A DNA stretch of 64,000 bases from Cohaesibacter sp. ES.047 (GCF_900215505.1 NZ_LT907844.1:2638501-2702500), one strand, 5' to 3'; shown: positions 16,816 through 26,051, counted from the first letter of the stretch. Translations and numbers: made by a program. The notes: generated by a model not told the origin, from the letters alone.

Positions 16816-19251
16816 TCAATCTTGCCTGTCGGTGCTCAGCTCGTCCCGTTCAATTGTGTGATGAAAGTAGAGTGTCTCGCTTGATGTGCCGATGCTCAGC
16901 TGGAAGCGGGCATCATGGATGCTCCATTGCTCGTATCGCGCGGACCATCGCTGGAAGGCACGCCGAGGGACCGTGATGGATATCGTTTCCGTCTCGCCCG
17001 GCGCGAGGCGGACCTTTGAGTAGGCCGCCAAACCACTCACACGTTCGGTCTTGCCCCTGAGATAGAGCTGAACCACCTCACTGCCCTCAAGATCACCGTG
17101 ATTGGTGAGCGTGACAACAACGACCAGCGCCTGCTGCGTACAGGCACTTTTGAGCACTTCGGACCTCACCAGTTCGATCTTGCCATATCCCAAGCCATGG
17201 CCAAACGGGAATTGCGGCCGCGTTCCGCGCGCCTGAAATCCGCGGTACCCGATATGGGACTTTTCTGAATATACAATGTCGTCATGCGGCTTTGGACGAT
17301 CTGTCATTGGAGAAAGATCTTCTCCAACCGCGGGGAAACTTTGGGGCAGACGGCCCGCTGGCTCCGCCCTGCCGCTCAGGATATCACCAAGAGCGTTGCC
17401 GCATTCCTGCCCCGGATACCACAGTTGCAAGATGGCAGGAACCTTGTCGGCCCAAGGCATGGTGACCGGTGAGCCGGATTGCATGACCACAAGTGTCTTG
17501 GCATTTTCCTGCGCTATCGCCTCGATCAGATCATTCTGGGCTGCAGGCAGATCCAGACTGGCGCGGTCCTCAGCCTCGGTCTCCCAATCATCATTCAACC
17601 CGGCAACCAGCACGACCAGATCCGCTTTGCGTGCCAGCGTCACGGCGTGATCAAGCGAGCCAAAATCAGACGGCGCACGCAGTCCGAACCGAATGGCCTT
17701 CAGGGTGGTGGTCAGGCCGTCACCGCAGGCATAGTCCACCTCAATCTCATAGGACCGACCTGCCTCAAGATGGACATTGGTCCGGCGCTCAGCGCAGCCA
17801 TGGCCAAAATAGCTGTAGCCGCGCTCCCAGCTCTCCCATGCTTCAAGCACCGGCGCTCCATCGATGGATAGGCGGCTGGTGCCAGCACTCATCAAGCCGA
17901 CCTCATAGTCTCCCGTCTCTTGCGGTACATACACGCAGCGCAAGCGGGCGGAGAAGGCCTGATGGTCCACTTGTGGTGCAACCGGACCGAACCATTTGAA
18001 TTCGCTCCGCTCCCCGTCTTGCTTCAGAACAGGCTCGCCTGACAAGTCGGTGCTCTGGAAAAAACTGATCTCCACGGGCTGTTTGATCAGCGGAACATAA
18101 CGATCGCCCGGGCAGCCAAGCGCGTAGTCGATCTTGGCAAGGGGGAAGGCGTCCTTGATACCGTCAAGCGGAGTAACCGCATAATGGGCATTGATCTGGG
18201 CTGATCCCCCTCCAAACATGGTGGCGCGGGCCGCATTCGGACCGATCACGGCGATCCGGAGGTCGCTCTTTGGGGCAATCGGCAGCAGGTGGTTATTCTT
18301 GAGAAGAACGGCGCTTTCCGCTCCGGCCCTGCGAATGAGGGTGCGTGTGTGATGGCGATCTTCTGCCCGTTCCTGCGTCTGCTCATCTTCTGCTTTCGCG
18401 CCAACGCGCGCACCAAGCGCCAATATGCTCCGTGCGGCCTGTCGAAGCAGATCGGGATCTATCAGACCATCCCGCACCGCTTGCACAAGCTTTTCGCCGC
18501 GATGCTTGGCCGGGCCGGGCATCTCCAGATCAAGCCCGGCTTCAAGCGCTTCGACTGTCGAGTGTGTCGCCGTCCAGTCGGACATGACAACACCATCAAA
18601 GCCCCACTCCTTGCGCAAGACTTGCTCGATGAGCCATCTGTTTTGCGATGTGTGCGTGCCATTGAGCGCGTTGTAGGCGGTCATCACGCAAGCAACACCC
18701 GCTTCCTTCACTGCGGCCTCAAAGGGCGGGAAATAGATTTCCCGAAGGGTCTTTTCATCAATTTGCGAGCTTGTGGTGCGCCGCTCATATTCGCATTCAT
18801 TGCCGATAAAATGCTTGATCGTCGCGGCAACGCCCTCGGATTGCACACCCTTGATATAGGCGACGGCCATTGTTGAGGCGAGCAGCGGATCTTCCGAGAA
18901 GCACTCGAAATTCCGTCCGTTCAGAGGATTGCGATGCATATTGACCGTTGGGGCAAGCAACACGCGCGCGCCCTTGGAACGGGTCTCACGCGCAAGGTCC
19001 TGCCCGATCTCTTCAACCAGCTCGGGGTTCCAACTTGCCGCCAGCGCAATGGCCACCGGATAGGCAGCAGACCGAACGCCGCCGCTGAAGTCTTCACCGC
19101 GGGCACCGTTGGGGCCGTCGGTGACCTTGATGGCCGGAACGCCAAGACGATCGATGGAAGCCGTGCGCCAAAAGCTGGCACCCGACAACAGACTGACCTG
19201 CTCCTCGAGCGTCATCGCATCGAGCAAGGAATCAAGATTGGACTGTGTCAT
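16816..19251 (-). CDS. GH3 family glycoside hydrolase (beta-glucosidase-like) with PA14 insert
   Basis: This 811-residue enzyme probably releases beta-linked sugar from short glycosides. The GH3 N-terminal barrel has the catalytic nucleophile Asp225 in 'GVVMSDW', the substrate-binding Lys146-His147 pair, and 'VTDGPNGARG' at 43-52. A PA14 domain (about 392-527) interrupts the second GH3 domain, as in the Kluyveromyces-type beta-glucosidases. The likely acid/base Glu559 lies in 'ETEAEDRASLDLP'. A fibronectin-III-like tail ends the protein. There is no signal peptide, so it acts in the cytoplasm on imported substrate. It is the last gene of the operon with the PotABCD-type importer and starts 11 bp after the preceding permease gene. 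Confidence 0.92.
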   Translation of the reverse strand: MTQSNLDSLLDAMTLEEQVSLLSGASFWRTASIDRLGVPAIKVTDGPNGARGEDFSGGVRSAAYPVAIALAASWNPELVEEIGQDLARETRSKGARVLLAPTVNMHRNPLNGRNFECFSEDPLLASTMAVAYIKGVQSEGVAATIKHFIGNECEYERRTTSSQIDEKTLREIYFPPFEAAVKEAGVACVMTAYNALNGTHTSQNRWLIEQVLRKEWGFDGVVMSDWTATHSTVEALEAGLDLEMPGPAKHRGEKLVQAVRDGLIDPDLLRQAARSILALGARVGAKAEDEQTQERAEDRHHTRTLIRRAGAESAVLLKNNHLLPIAPKSDLRIAVIGPNAARATMFGGGSAQINAHYAVTPLDGIKDAFPLAKIDYALGCPGDRYVPLIKQPVEISFFQSTDLSGEPVLKQDGERSEFKWFGPVAPQVDHQAFSARLRCVYVPQETGDYEVGLMSAGTSRLSIDGAPVLEAWESWERGYSYFGHGCAERRTNVHLEAGRSYEIEVDYACGDGLTTTLKAIRFGLRAPSDFGSLDHAVTLARKADLVVLVAGLNDDWETEAEDRASLDLPAAQNDLIEAIAQENAKTLVVMQSGSPVTMPWADKVPAILQLWYPGQECGNALGDILSGRAEPAGRLPQSFPAVGEDLSPMTDRPKPHDDIVYSEKSHIGYRGFQARGTRPQFPFGHGLGYGKIELVRSEVLKSACTQQALVVVVTLTNHGDLEGSEVVQLYLRGKTERVSGLAAYSKVRLAPGETETISITVPRRAFQRWSARYEQWSIHDARFQLSIGTSSETLYFHHTIERDELSTDRQD

Positions 19252-19262
19252 TATTTGTCTTT

Positions 19263-20096
19263 TTATTGGGTCTTTTGGCGGGTCAGGGACCGCATGAGGC
19301 CATAACTGACAATCATCGTCAGGATTAACGTGCTGGTGAGCAAGACAAAGGCCAAAGCCGCACCAAACGGCCAGTTGCCCGCGCGGATGAACTGCTCATA
19401 GACAGCCGGAGCCAGCATGGTGAAGCCGGGCCCGCCAAGCAGAACCGGGGTCGCATAGGCATTCATCGACAGAATGAACACCAGAACACAGCCAGCCAGA
19501 ACGCCGGGCGCCGCCTGAGGAAGAAGAACCCGGAAAAAGACCGTGAGGGGCCTTGCTCCCAAGCTGGCGGCAGCTTCTTCTGTTTGCCGCGGCACGGCTT
19601 CCACCACGGACGATAGCGTCAGGATCATGTAGGGCAGAATGACTGCGGTCGTGCCAACAACAACAGCGAACGGGGTGTACATCAGCTTGAACGGGCCGAT
19701 GCCAAACGCCCCCAAACTGGCATTGATCGCCCCGTCCGTGCCGAGCAAGGCCATCCACCCGGCGGAGCGGACCACGTTGCCCACCAAGAGCGGGAACAGG
19801 GTGAAAATCGTCAGCAGAGATTTCCACCGGCTCTGCATCCGCGCCAGCCAATAGGCCGGCGCGAGCGATAGCGATAGGCTGAGAACCATACACAGCACGG
19901 CAACCCCGACCGTGGTCAGAAGAATTTCCTGATAATACGGGTCGGACAGGGCAGCAACATAGTTTTCCCCGCTTAGTGCGGTCACCATCAGTTCAGTCGG
20001 GCTATAGAGGTTGAGCGACATCCTGAACAGGCCCGCCATAGGCAGAACCAGCAAGACAAAAACCAACAAGGAAGCGGGAAAAACCAGAAACGGCAT
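19263..20096 (-). CDS. ABC transporter permease, PotB-like
   Basis: The 277-residue inner-membrane permease has about six membrane helices. It carries the cytoplasmic EAA loop 'VVEAVPRQTEEAAASLGARPLTVFFRVLLPQAAPGVLAGCVL', which contacts the ATPase. The sequence type is that of the polyamine/iron family of permeases and not the CUT sugar families. It lies 1 bp after the binding-protein gene stop and 11 bp before the glycosidase. With the partner permease at 22.3-23.1 kb it should form the membrane channel. Its N-terminus begins almost directly with the first helix, so a slightly longer alternative start cannot be excluded. Confidence 0.88.
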   Translation of the reverse strand: MPFLVFPASLLVFVLLVLPMAGLFRMSLNLYSPTELMVTALSGENYVAALSDPYYQEILLTTVGVAVLCMVLSLSLSLAPAYWLARMQSRWKSLLTIFTLFPLLVGNVVRSAGWMALLGTDGAINASLGAFGIGPFKLMYTPFAVVVGTTAVILPYMILTLSSVVEAVPRQTEEAAASLGARPLTVFFRVLLPQAAPGVLAGCVLVFILSMNAYATPVLLGGPGFTMLAPAVYEQFIRAGNWPFGAALAFVLLTSTLILTMIVSYGLMRSLTRQKTQ

Positions 20097-20097
20097 A

Positions 20098-21153
20098 TCA
20101 ACCCTTAAAGTTACGGTTCCAGAAATTGAGAATATCGACCTGATGCTCCATCAGATAGTCCTGGTCGAGACGCAGGAGCCGGTCCTGATCTTCAGCCGGC
20201 AGGCCGATGGCTTCTTCAAGCTCCTTGGGCAGATCGGCATCGGTCACAGTGGGAAGATATCCCATCTGTTCGGCAAACCCTGTCTGAGCGCTGGGGTCGA
20301 GGGCGGCGTTCAGATAGGCAAGACCACCCTCTTTATTGGGCGCATTCTTGGGCACAGCCATTTCGAAAGCGATGGGGATCGCGCCTTCCTTGGCAACGGC
20401 TCGCTTGATGTTAAGGCCCGCCTTGGACCAGGAATAGGCACGGGACACATAGTTCAGCGTGATCCAGACATCGCCGGATTTGAATGAAGCCGCAATCGCT
20501 TCGTTCGACGGCAAGATTTGCACATCCTGCTTTTCGCGCAGCTCCATCAGCTTGGCATGGCCGGGCTCGAAATCACTCATCGAGCCACCACCAACAAGCG
20601 CTGCCACAGCAGAGGTTGCGACATGGAGCTTGTCTGAGACGCCCACATGGCCCTTATATTCCGGCTTCCACAAATCAGCGTAGGAGGTCGGCGGTGTCTT
20701 GATCTTGTCTGGATTGTAGAGAATAGCGATGTAGGAATAGATCTGGGGCACAGAGTAGGGTTTACGCAACGCGGGGATGACCGCAGAAATGCGCGATACA
20801 TTGGTCTCATCCAGCTCCGTCAGCGTGCCGATCTTTGCCATCGGATACATGTCCAGATCCGCCAGAACGGCAACGTCGAAACTGGATTTTGCACGCATCT
20901 TCTCGGTGCGCAGTTTGGTCTGACGCGCTTCGGTCGATGAGATGTCCTGAATAACCTCATAGCCTTCCGGCGCCATGAGGGCTTCATCAACGGTGCGATG
21001 CAGGATGTCGCCATAGTCGCCGCCAAAGACAGACGCGATGACTTCGCCCTTGTCCGCTGCAAAAGTGACCGAAGGAAGCGCCACGGCTAACACCGAGGCC
21101 ATAATCGTAGAAGCAAGAAAATGTCTTCTGGTAAGGCTGATTTTGTCTGACAT
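20098..21153 (-). CDS. ABC transporter periplasmic binding protein, PotD-like
   Basis: The 351-residue protein has an N-terminal export signal with an RR-containing start ('TRRHFLASTIMASVLAVALPSVTFAA') that could be a Tat signal. The mature protein has the fold signatures of family 1 / PotD-like binding proteins ('IASVFGGDYGDILHRTVDEALM', 'SFDVAVLADLDMYPMAKIGTLTELD', 'PYSVPQIYSYIAILYNPDKI', 'FKSGDVWITLNYVSRAYSW'). Families with this fold bind polyamines, iron, opines and other small cations. Its pairing with a glycosidase suggests a glycosylated or sugar-containing ligand, which is inference. It sits in the operon between the ATPase and the second permease. Confidence 0.87.
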   Translation of the reverse strand: MSDKISLTRRHFLASTIMASVLAVALPSVTFAADKGEVIASVFGGDYGDILHRTVDEALMAPEGYEVIQDISSTEARQTKLRTEKMRAKSSFDVAVLADLDMYPMAKIGTLTELDETNVSRISAVIPALRKPYSVPQIYSYIAILYNPDKIKTPPTSYADLWKPEYKGHVGVSDKLHVATSAVAALVGGGSMSDFEPGHAKLMELREKQDVQILPSNEAIAASFKSGDVWITLNYVSRAYSWSKAGLNIKRAVAKEGAIPIAFEMAVPKNAPNKEGGLAYLNAALDPSAQTGFAEQMGYLPTVTDADLPKELEEAIGLPAEDQDRLLRLDQDYLMEHQVDILNFWNRNFKG

Positions 21154-21177
21154 GGTGGTTCTCTTTCTGGTGTCTGA

Positions 21178-22236
21178 TTAGGTGTTTGGCGGTAGAAGAT
21201 GGGCGTCTTCAGCTGCCCAATCTACAGAAGCCTTCATGCCTGCCGTTAAACCGGCAAGGTCGGTTTGTTCTGCGGGGGTTGAAATTGTTGCCACGAGGGA
21301 CGTGCCGCCAAGATCGAGCTTGTATTCGGTTTGGGCACCCAGATAGGTGACCTCCAGCACGCTGGCTTGCCGAGGAGACTTGAGCTGCGGATCAAGAGAA
21401 ATTTTTTCGGGGCGCAGGGCAAAGATGGCGTCCCCGTTGAGGGTGTCGTGCGCTCGGCAGGGCAGGTCAACGCCCGATGCCGAGGTGAAAGACCCGCCGC
21501 GGCTGACGCTTCCTTCAACCAGATTGCACTGTCCGACAAAGCCTGCGACAAAGACATTCTCCGGCCTGTCGTAAAGGGCGCGCGGGCTACCGATCTGGCG
21601 CAAGACACCCCCTTCCATGACGGCCATGCGGTCGGCCATGATCAAGGCTTCTTCCTGATCGTGGGTGACGATCAGCGTTGTCACGCCAAGGCGCTGTTGC
21701 AGGTCTCTGATTTCATGCTGAACTTCGGCGCGCAACTTGGCATCCAGATTGGACAGCGGTTCATCAAGCAACAGGAGGGCCGGGTTGACGGCAAGGGCAC
21801 GAGCGAGCGCCACGCGTTGCTGCTGGCCGCCAGACAATTGCCCCGGCATGCGATCCGCCAGATGCTCCAGCCGGACCATTTCCAGCGCATCCTTTATCCG
21901 TTTGTCGCGGTCGGCTCTGCCAAGCTTGCGCATTTCAAGCCCGAAGCCGACGTTTGCCGCCACGCTCATATGGGGGAAAAGGGCATAGGACTGGAACACC
22001 ATGCCAACATCGCGCCGATAAGGCGGCAAAGAGGTGACATCCTCTTGACCAAACAGAATGCGCCCACTCGATGGTGTCTCGAAACCGGCGATCATGCGCA
22101 AGGTTGTTGACTTTCCGCACCCTGACGGCCCCAACAGCGCAACCATTTCACCCTGTTCCACGATGAAGTTGAGATCACGAACGACGGCGGTATTGCCGAA
22201 ACTCTTCGCCAAATGTTCGATGGTCAATTTGCTCAA
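21178..22236 (-). CDS. ABC transporter ATPase, PotA-like
   Basis: The 352-residue ATPase has Walker A 'GPSGCGKST' at residues 36-44, the signature 'LSGGQQQRVALARAL', Walker B 'LLLLDEPLSNLDA', the switch His in 'IVTHDQEEAL', and a C-terminal TOBE-like regulatory domain. I place the start at a TTG (22236), with GGAG 7 nt upstream and conserved sequence starting immediately ('SKLTIEHLAKSFG'). The frame is open for 94 more codons upstream, but that part overlaps the permease gene and is not protein-like. It powers the importer encoded by its neighbours. Confidence 0.9.
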   Translation of the reverse strand: MSKLTIEHLAKSFGNTAVVRDLNFIVEQGEMVALLGPSGCGKSTTLRMIAGFETPSSGRILFGQEDVTSLPPYRRDVGMVFQSYALFPHMSVAANVGFGLEMRKLGRADRDKRIKDALEMVRLEHLADRMPGQLSGGQQQRVALARALAVNPALLLLDEPLSNLDAKLRAEVQHEIRDLQQRLGVTTLIVTHDQEEALIMADRMAVMEGGVLRQIGSPRALYDRPENVFVAGFVGQCNLVEGSVSRGGSFTSASGVDLPCRAHDTLNGDAIFALRPEKISLDPQLKSPRQASVLEVTYLGAQTEYKLDLGGTSLVATISTPAEQTDLAGLTAGMKASVDWAAEDAHLLPPNT

Positions 22237-22259
22237 GGATAGTCTCCAGGACTGGCGCG

Positions 22260-23072
22260 TCAAAAGACACGGGAAAGTTTGACATAGCGATCGGTGAGAA
22301 CCATCAGGAGCCCGATCAGCACGATTTGCACGGTGCCGACAGCTGCAAGGGTCGGATCGATCCGGAATTCGAGATAGTTGAGCATGGCGACCGGCAGGGT
22401 GATCTTGCCGGGCCCTGTCAGCAGAAGAGACAGCTCGAGATTTTCGAAACTCTGGATGAAGGAAAACATGCAGGCCGCAACAATACCCGAGCGCAGCATC
22501 GGGATGGTGATGCGCCATGTGACAACACGCGGGGAGGCGCCAAGGCTGGCTGCGGCTTCTTCGACCCGCATGTCAAGGCCTTCCATGCCAGCAGACACCA
22601 GCTTTACGGTCCATGGAATGGTCAGCAAGACATGGGCGGCAACCAGACCCGCGGTTGACCCGACGATGGTCCGGTCAATCACGAACTCTGCCTGAATATA
22701 AAAGATATAGAGCGCCGTCCCCGCGATAATGGCAGGCACAGCCAGCGGCCCAAGCAGCAGGGCGGAAAGGGCGCTCTTGCCTTTAAACTTTCCCCGGTTG
22801 ATCCCGTAAGCGGCCATGGCTCCCAGAGGCACCCCGATCGCCGTGGCGATGAGCGCGAGCTGGAGACTGGTAACAAGCCCTTCGGCAAATTCCCGATGCG
22901 CCCACGCATTCGCGAACCATCTCAACGTCCAGCCTTCAGGCGGGAAACTGACAATCTGACTGCTAAAGAAGCTGACCAGGATCACCGCCAGCACCGGAGC
23001 CATAATGAAGGCATAGGCCAGAAACACCAGCAAGTAATAGGCAAATTTGGAAAAGGTACGGTTCAGGGTCAT
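22260..23072 (-). CDS. ABC transporter permease, PotC-like
   Basis: The 270-residue permease has about six membrane helices and the EAA loop 'GMEGLDMRVEEAAASLGASPRVVTWRITIPMLRSGI'. It is the first gene of the importer-glycosidase operon on the minus strand and lies opposite the divergent LacI regulator. Early motifs such as 'IVSFPPEGWTLRWFANAW' are typical of the PotC/AfuB group. The partner permease is at 19.3-20.1 kb. Confidence 0.88.
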   Translation of the reverse strand: MTLNRTFSKFAYYLLVFLAYAFIMAPVLAVILVSFFSSQIVSFPPEGWTLRWFANAWAHREFAEGLVTSLQLALIATAIGVPLGAMAAYGINRGKFKGKSALSALLLGPLAVPAIIAGTALYIFYIQAEFVIDRTIVGSTAGLVAAHVLLTIPWTVKLVSAGMEGLDMRVEEAAASLGASPRVVTWRITIPMLRSGIVAACMFSFIQSFENLELSLLLTGPGKITLPVAMLNYLEFRIDPTLAAVGTVQIVLIGLLMVLTDRYVKLSRVF

Positions 23073-23134
23073 TGTAGCCTAAGGTGCTGTTTTCGAGACA
23101 ATCAAACGGGCTGGAATTTTGTCATGAATTTGAT

Positions 23135-23171
23135 ATGATGACGTCATCATTGCGAATGATGACGTCATCAT
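23135..23171. promoter_or_regulatory. Tandem LacI-type operators
   Basis: Two identical perfect 16-bp palindromes, ATGATGACGTCATCAT, occupy 23135-23150 and 23156-23171. Their centres are exactly 21 bp apart, about two helical turns, so two dimers would sit on the same DNA face. They lie between the divergent LacI regulator (start 23194) and the permease gene (start 23072). The central CG and the symmetry fit LacI-family operators. They are very likely the binding site of the adjacent regulator, controlling the transport-glycosidase operon and probably the regulator itself. Confidence 0.85.
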
Positions 23172-23193
23172 CAATAGAAAATTCGGTTTTTTT

Positions 23194-24261
23194 ATGAAAA
23201 AATTTTCTCCTCTTCCCACCATGGGTGATGTCGCAAGGCATGCTGGCGTATCTCCAGCCACCGTCGCGCGCGTCCTTTATGAGCCTGAAAAGGTCAGTCT
23301 TGAAAAGCGCACGATTGTGCAAAACGCCCTGAAAGCCACGGGCTACAGACCGAACGCAGCAGCGCGTGGTCTTAGAACACAAAGAAGCGGGACGATCGGG
23401 CTTATCGTGGTGGATGGGACGCTCAACCCGTTTTTCAGCCAACTCAGTCAGGCGATCAGGAATGAGGCGCTCGAGCGGGGATATAATGTCCTGATGTTCC
23501 AGCACGGTATGAAGCCGGAACGGGAGGCAAAGGCTGTCACCCAGTTGCTGCAACAGCGCGCCGATGCTGTCATATTAGCCTATGGGGTGAATGCAGAAGG
23601 CGTGGCCCCGCTGCTGCAGGCGGGCATTCCGGTCGTTCAGATCGAGCAGGAAGTGTGCGCAGGAACCGATGCGGTCTTGATCGATCCCGTTGTCGGCATC
23701 GATGCAGCGGTCGAGCATCTGTGCGGACTCGGGCATGAACGCATTGCTTTCATTGGCGGTAACCCCGCGCTTTATGATCGCCCGCGCGTGCGCGGCACAT
23801 CCATGGATGAGGACCGTCTGGCTGCCTTTCGTGCTGCCGTAAAGAAGCACGGAGCCAGTGATGATGACGCGCTCATTCGTTTGGGGCTTTATTTTTCAAC
23901 CACGGGAGATGATCCCGCCCGGGCTGGCCGCGAAATGATGCATGCCTTGTTGAAGGAGCAAAATTGCCCGACCGCCGTGCTTGCATCCGGCGACATTCTG
24001 GCGGCCGGCGCGCTACAGGCTTTGGGGGAGGCCGGTCTATCCGTGCCCAAAGACATGTCTGTCATTGGGTTTGACAACTCCATTGCCAACCTGCTCAATC
24101 CGCCTCTTTCCTCCATTGGTCGCCCGCTTGTTGATATCGGCCGCTGTGCATTGGATCTGGCAGTTGGCGCTATCAATGGGCAAGACGAAAAAGAGGAAAA
24201 CCGCATCACGTTCCCGACGGAATTGGTTCTGCGTCACTCGACCTCCAAGAGAAACGGCTAG
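23194..24261 (+). CDS. LacI-family transcriptional regulator of the GH3 operon
   Basis: The 355-residue repressor has an N-terminal helix-turn-helix ('TMGDVARHAGVSPATVARVLYEPEKVS', about 9-35) and the hinge-helix region near 'NAAARGLRTQRS'. A periplasmic-binding-protein-like sensor domain follows, with 'IGLIVVDGTLNPFFSQLSQAIRNEALERGYNVL' and the C-terminal 'MSVIGFDNSIANLLNPPLSSIGRPLVDIG'. It is divergent from the PotABCD-like/GH3 operon with the two operators between. No clear ribosome site precedes the ATG at 23194; another ATG at 23221 would remove nine residues before the helix-turn-helix. Confidence 0.92.
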   Translation: MKKFSPLPTMGDVARHAGVSPATVARVLYEPEKVSLEKRTIVQNALKATGYRPNAAARGLRTQRSGTIGLIVVDGTLNPFFSQLSQAIRNEALERGYNVLMFQHGMKPEREAKAVTQLLQQRADAVILAYGVNAEGVAPLLQAGIPVVQIEQEVCAGTDAVLIDPVVGIDAAVEHLCGLGHERIAFIGGNPALYDRPRVRGTSMDEDRLAAFRAAVKKHGASDDDALIRLGLYFSTTGDDPARAGREMMHALLKEQNCPTAVLASGDILAAGALQALGEAGLSVPKDMSVIGFDNSIANLLNPPLSSIGRPLVDIGRCALDLAVGAINGQDEKEENRITFPTELVLRHSTSKRNG

Positions 24262-24490
24262 GCCTCAAAACAGAAAATTGGATGCGTCGGATAGCGTCGA
24301 AGGAACAGCATATAGGTAACTTTGTTGCATGCTGTATCGCTGTTTACGGCCGCATATCTTCGGCAACCAGTTCCATGAAAGCCTTCGCCAACTCACTGCC
24401 ATCGCCATCCGCATTGTTGACAGTTCTCAGGCTTTGAGGTGCAGTGAAAGGCTGGTTTAATCAGCCGATGCAGCTTCAAGCCGCTTCTTC

Positions 24491-24534
24491 AAACAAAAGC
24501 CAAGGCGAGGGGCTTGGGGCGCTTCGCCTTGGCT
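24491..24534 (-). terminator. Terminator after the PLP-enzyme gene
   Basis: An 11-bp perfect stem (24498-24508 with 24524-24534) is followed on the minus strand by TTTTGTTT. It lies just past the stop of the cysteine-desulfhydrase-like gene and probably ends the ridA transcript. Confidence 0.75.
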
Positions 24535-24539
24535 CGAAT

Positions 24540-25652
24540 TTAGCCGAGCAATTGCTCGATTGTTTGCTGGCAAGCCTCGCTTTCGAGGGATTTCTCGATG
24601 CGCCAGTCCTTGTTGTAATAGGTGTCGCGGTAGCGATAGCCGCTGTCGCAGATCACCGTCACAATCGGACCGCTTTGGCCGGCTTTGCGCATCTTCCCGG
24701 CAATTACCAATGCGCCGTAGAAGTTGGTGCCGCTGGATGGTCCGACGGGACGACCGACAAGATCGGACAGTTTCAGCATCGCGGCCACGGATGACGCATC
24801 TGGAACCTTGATCATGGCGTCCACCAGATCAGGTTTGAAGGATGGCTCCACGCGTGGACGACCAATGCCTTCGATGCGGGATCCTGCCGAGCAGGTCAGC
24901 GCACACGAATGGGTGTCCCAGGCATCCATGAAAACCGAATTCTCGACATCGGGAACACAGAGCTTTGTCTTTAGCTTGTGGTAGCGCAGATGCCGTCCGA
25001 TGGTTGCCGATGTGCCGCCGGTGCCCGCAGCCATGACGATCCATGCGGGTTCAGGCTCCGGTTCGCGTTTCATCTGATCGAGGATGGCGCCGGCAATGCA
25101 ACCCGGGCTGCGCCAGTCGGTGGCAATCGCCGCGTTGGAGAACTGGTCCATGTAATGACCGTTGGTTTCTTTTGCCAGTGCTTCGGAAGCTTCATAGACC
25201 TGATCGCCGCGGTCCACCAGATGGATCTGGCCGCCATATTGCTTGATGGCGTTGACCTTGGTTTGCGACGTGTCCTTCTGCATCACGGCAATGAAGGGCA
25301 GGCCGAGCAATTTCGCAAAATACGCCTCGCTGACCGCAGTTGAGCCGGATGAGGCTTCGATAACAGTCGTCTCCGGACCGATATAGCCATGGCAGATCGC
25401 ATTGGTGAACAGCGATTGCGCCAGACGATGCTTGAGGCTTCCCGTCGGGTGCGTGCTTTCATCCTTGAAATAGAGAGGCGTTTTCTCAAAGCCGGGCAGC
25501 TCGAGCCGGATCAGGTGTGTGTCAACCGCTCTCTGTTTCTCGCACTCCAGCTTTTCCAGCGCTTCACAGGCCCACTCGTGATGGGTTTCATGCTCCACAA
25601 GTGCAAAACACGGGGACGCATCGATCGTCATTTCAGCTTTGGTCAACATCAC
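24540..25652 (-). CDS. PLP-dependent cysteine desulfhydrase-like enzyme (Cds1 type)
   Basis: The 370-residue protein belongs to the fold-type II PLP (cysteine synthase) superfamily but resembles the Cds1 desulfhydrase group more than CysK. PLP would be bound by Lys74 in '[11 protein letters not shown]'. '[22 protein letters not shown]' replaces the CysK substrate loop, and '[18 protein letters not shown]' binds the cofactor phosphate. '[16 protein letters not shown]' and 'GGSTGTN'-like residues (here [12 protein letters not shown]) follow. Such enzymes eliminate a beta substituent, for example H2S from cysteine, giving 2-aminoacrylate. Its start overlaps the ridA stop by 4 nt, and RidA hydrolyses exactly that product. 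The real substrate is unknown. Confidence 0.85.
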   Translation of the reverse strand: MMLTKAEMTIDASPCFALVEHETHHEWACEALEKLECEKQRAVDTHLIRLELPGFEKTPLYFKDESTHPTGSLKHRLAQSLFTNAICHGYIGPETTVIEASSGSTAVSEAYFAKLLGLPFIAVMQKDTSQTKVNAIKQYGGQIHLVDRGDQVYEASEALAKETNGHYMDQFSNAAIATDWRSPGCIAGAILDQMKREPEPEPAWIVMAAGTGGTSATIGRHLRYHKLKTKLCVPDVENSVFMDAWDTHSCALTCSAGSRIEGIGRPRVEPSFKPDLVDAMIKVPDASSVAAMLKLSDLVGRPVGPSSGTNFYGALVIAGKMRKAGQSGPIVTVICDSGYRYRDTYYNKDWRIEKSLESEACQQTIEQLLG

Positions 25653-26035
25653 AGCGCTCCCTTGAGCGAAAAGACCGCTTCGATCTCGATTAGAGCGCCT
25701 TTGGGCAGGGCTGCAACCTGAAAGGTGGCGCGAGCAGGGAAGGGCTCTGAGAGATAACTGCCATAGGCTTCGTTGACGTCGGCAAAGCCGGCAAGGTCTT
25801 GCATCAGAATGGTTGTCTTGACCAGATTGGCAAATGAGGTTCCTGCCTCCTCTGCGATTGCTGCGATATTTTTCATGCTTTGATGCAGTTGGGAAACAAC
25901 AACGTCGCTGTCGATTGTGCCGGTTGCGGGGTTGATCGGCAACTGCCCGGATACAAACAACAGATCGCCAGCAGCGATGGCTTGGGAGTAGGGGCCGATG
26001 GCGGCCGGAGCCTTGTCGGTATTGATCACTTTCAT
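25649..26035 (-). CDS. ridA: RidA-family enamine/imine deaminase
   Basis: RidA hydrolyses reactive enamines such as 2-aminoacrylate, released by PLP enzymes, to keto acid and ammonia. The 128-residue product has the full family signature: '[12 protein letters not shown]' near the start, '[14 protein letters not shown]', and '[22 protein letters not shown]', with the catalytic Arg102 and Glu119. I chose the ATG at 26035, which has AAGGAACC upstream; the frame continues to 26134 without support. The gene is translationally coupled to the downstream PLP enzyme and lies 172 bp after dctM in the same direction. Confidence 0.93.
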   Translation of the reverse strand: MKVINTDKAPAAIGPYSQAIAAGDLLFVSGQLPINPATGTIDSDVVVSQLHQSMKNIAAIAEEAGTSFANLVKTTILMQDLAGFADVNEAYGSYLSEPFPARATFQVAALPKGALIEIEAVFSLKGAL

Positions 26036-26051
26036 AATCGGTTCCTTTTCA

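Noticed and set aside
22237-22518. N-terminal extension of the PotA-like ATPase
   Set aside because: It overlaps the permease gene out of frame and is rich in His/Arg/Ser in a way typical of shadow frames. Conserved ATPase sequence begins at the TTG at 22236.
24344-24460. Minus-strand stretch reading like the C-terminal end of a LysR-type protein
   Set aside because: Only about 38 open codons remain before a stop, without start or domain. It may be a pseudogene remnant, but the similarity is too weak to list.
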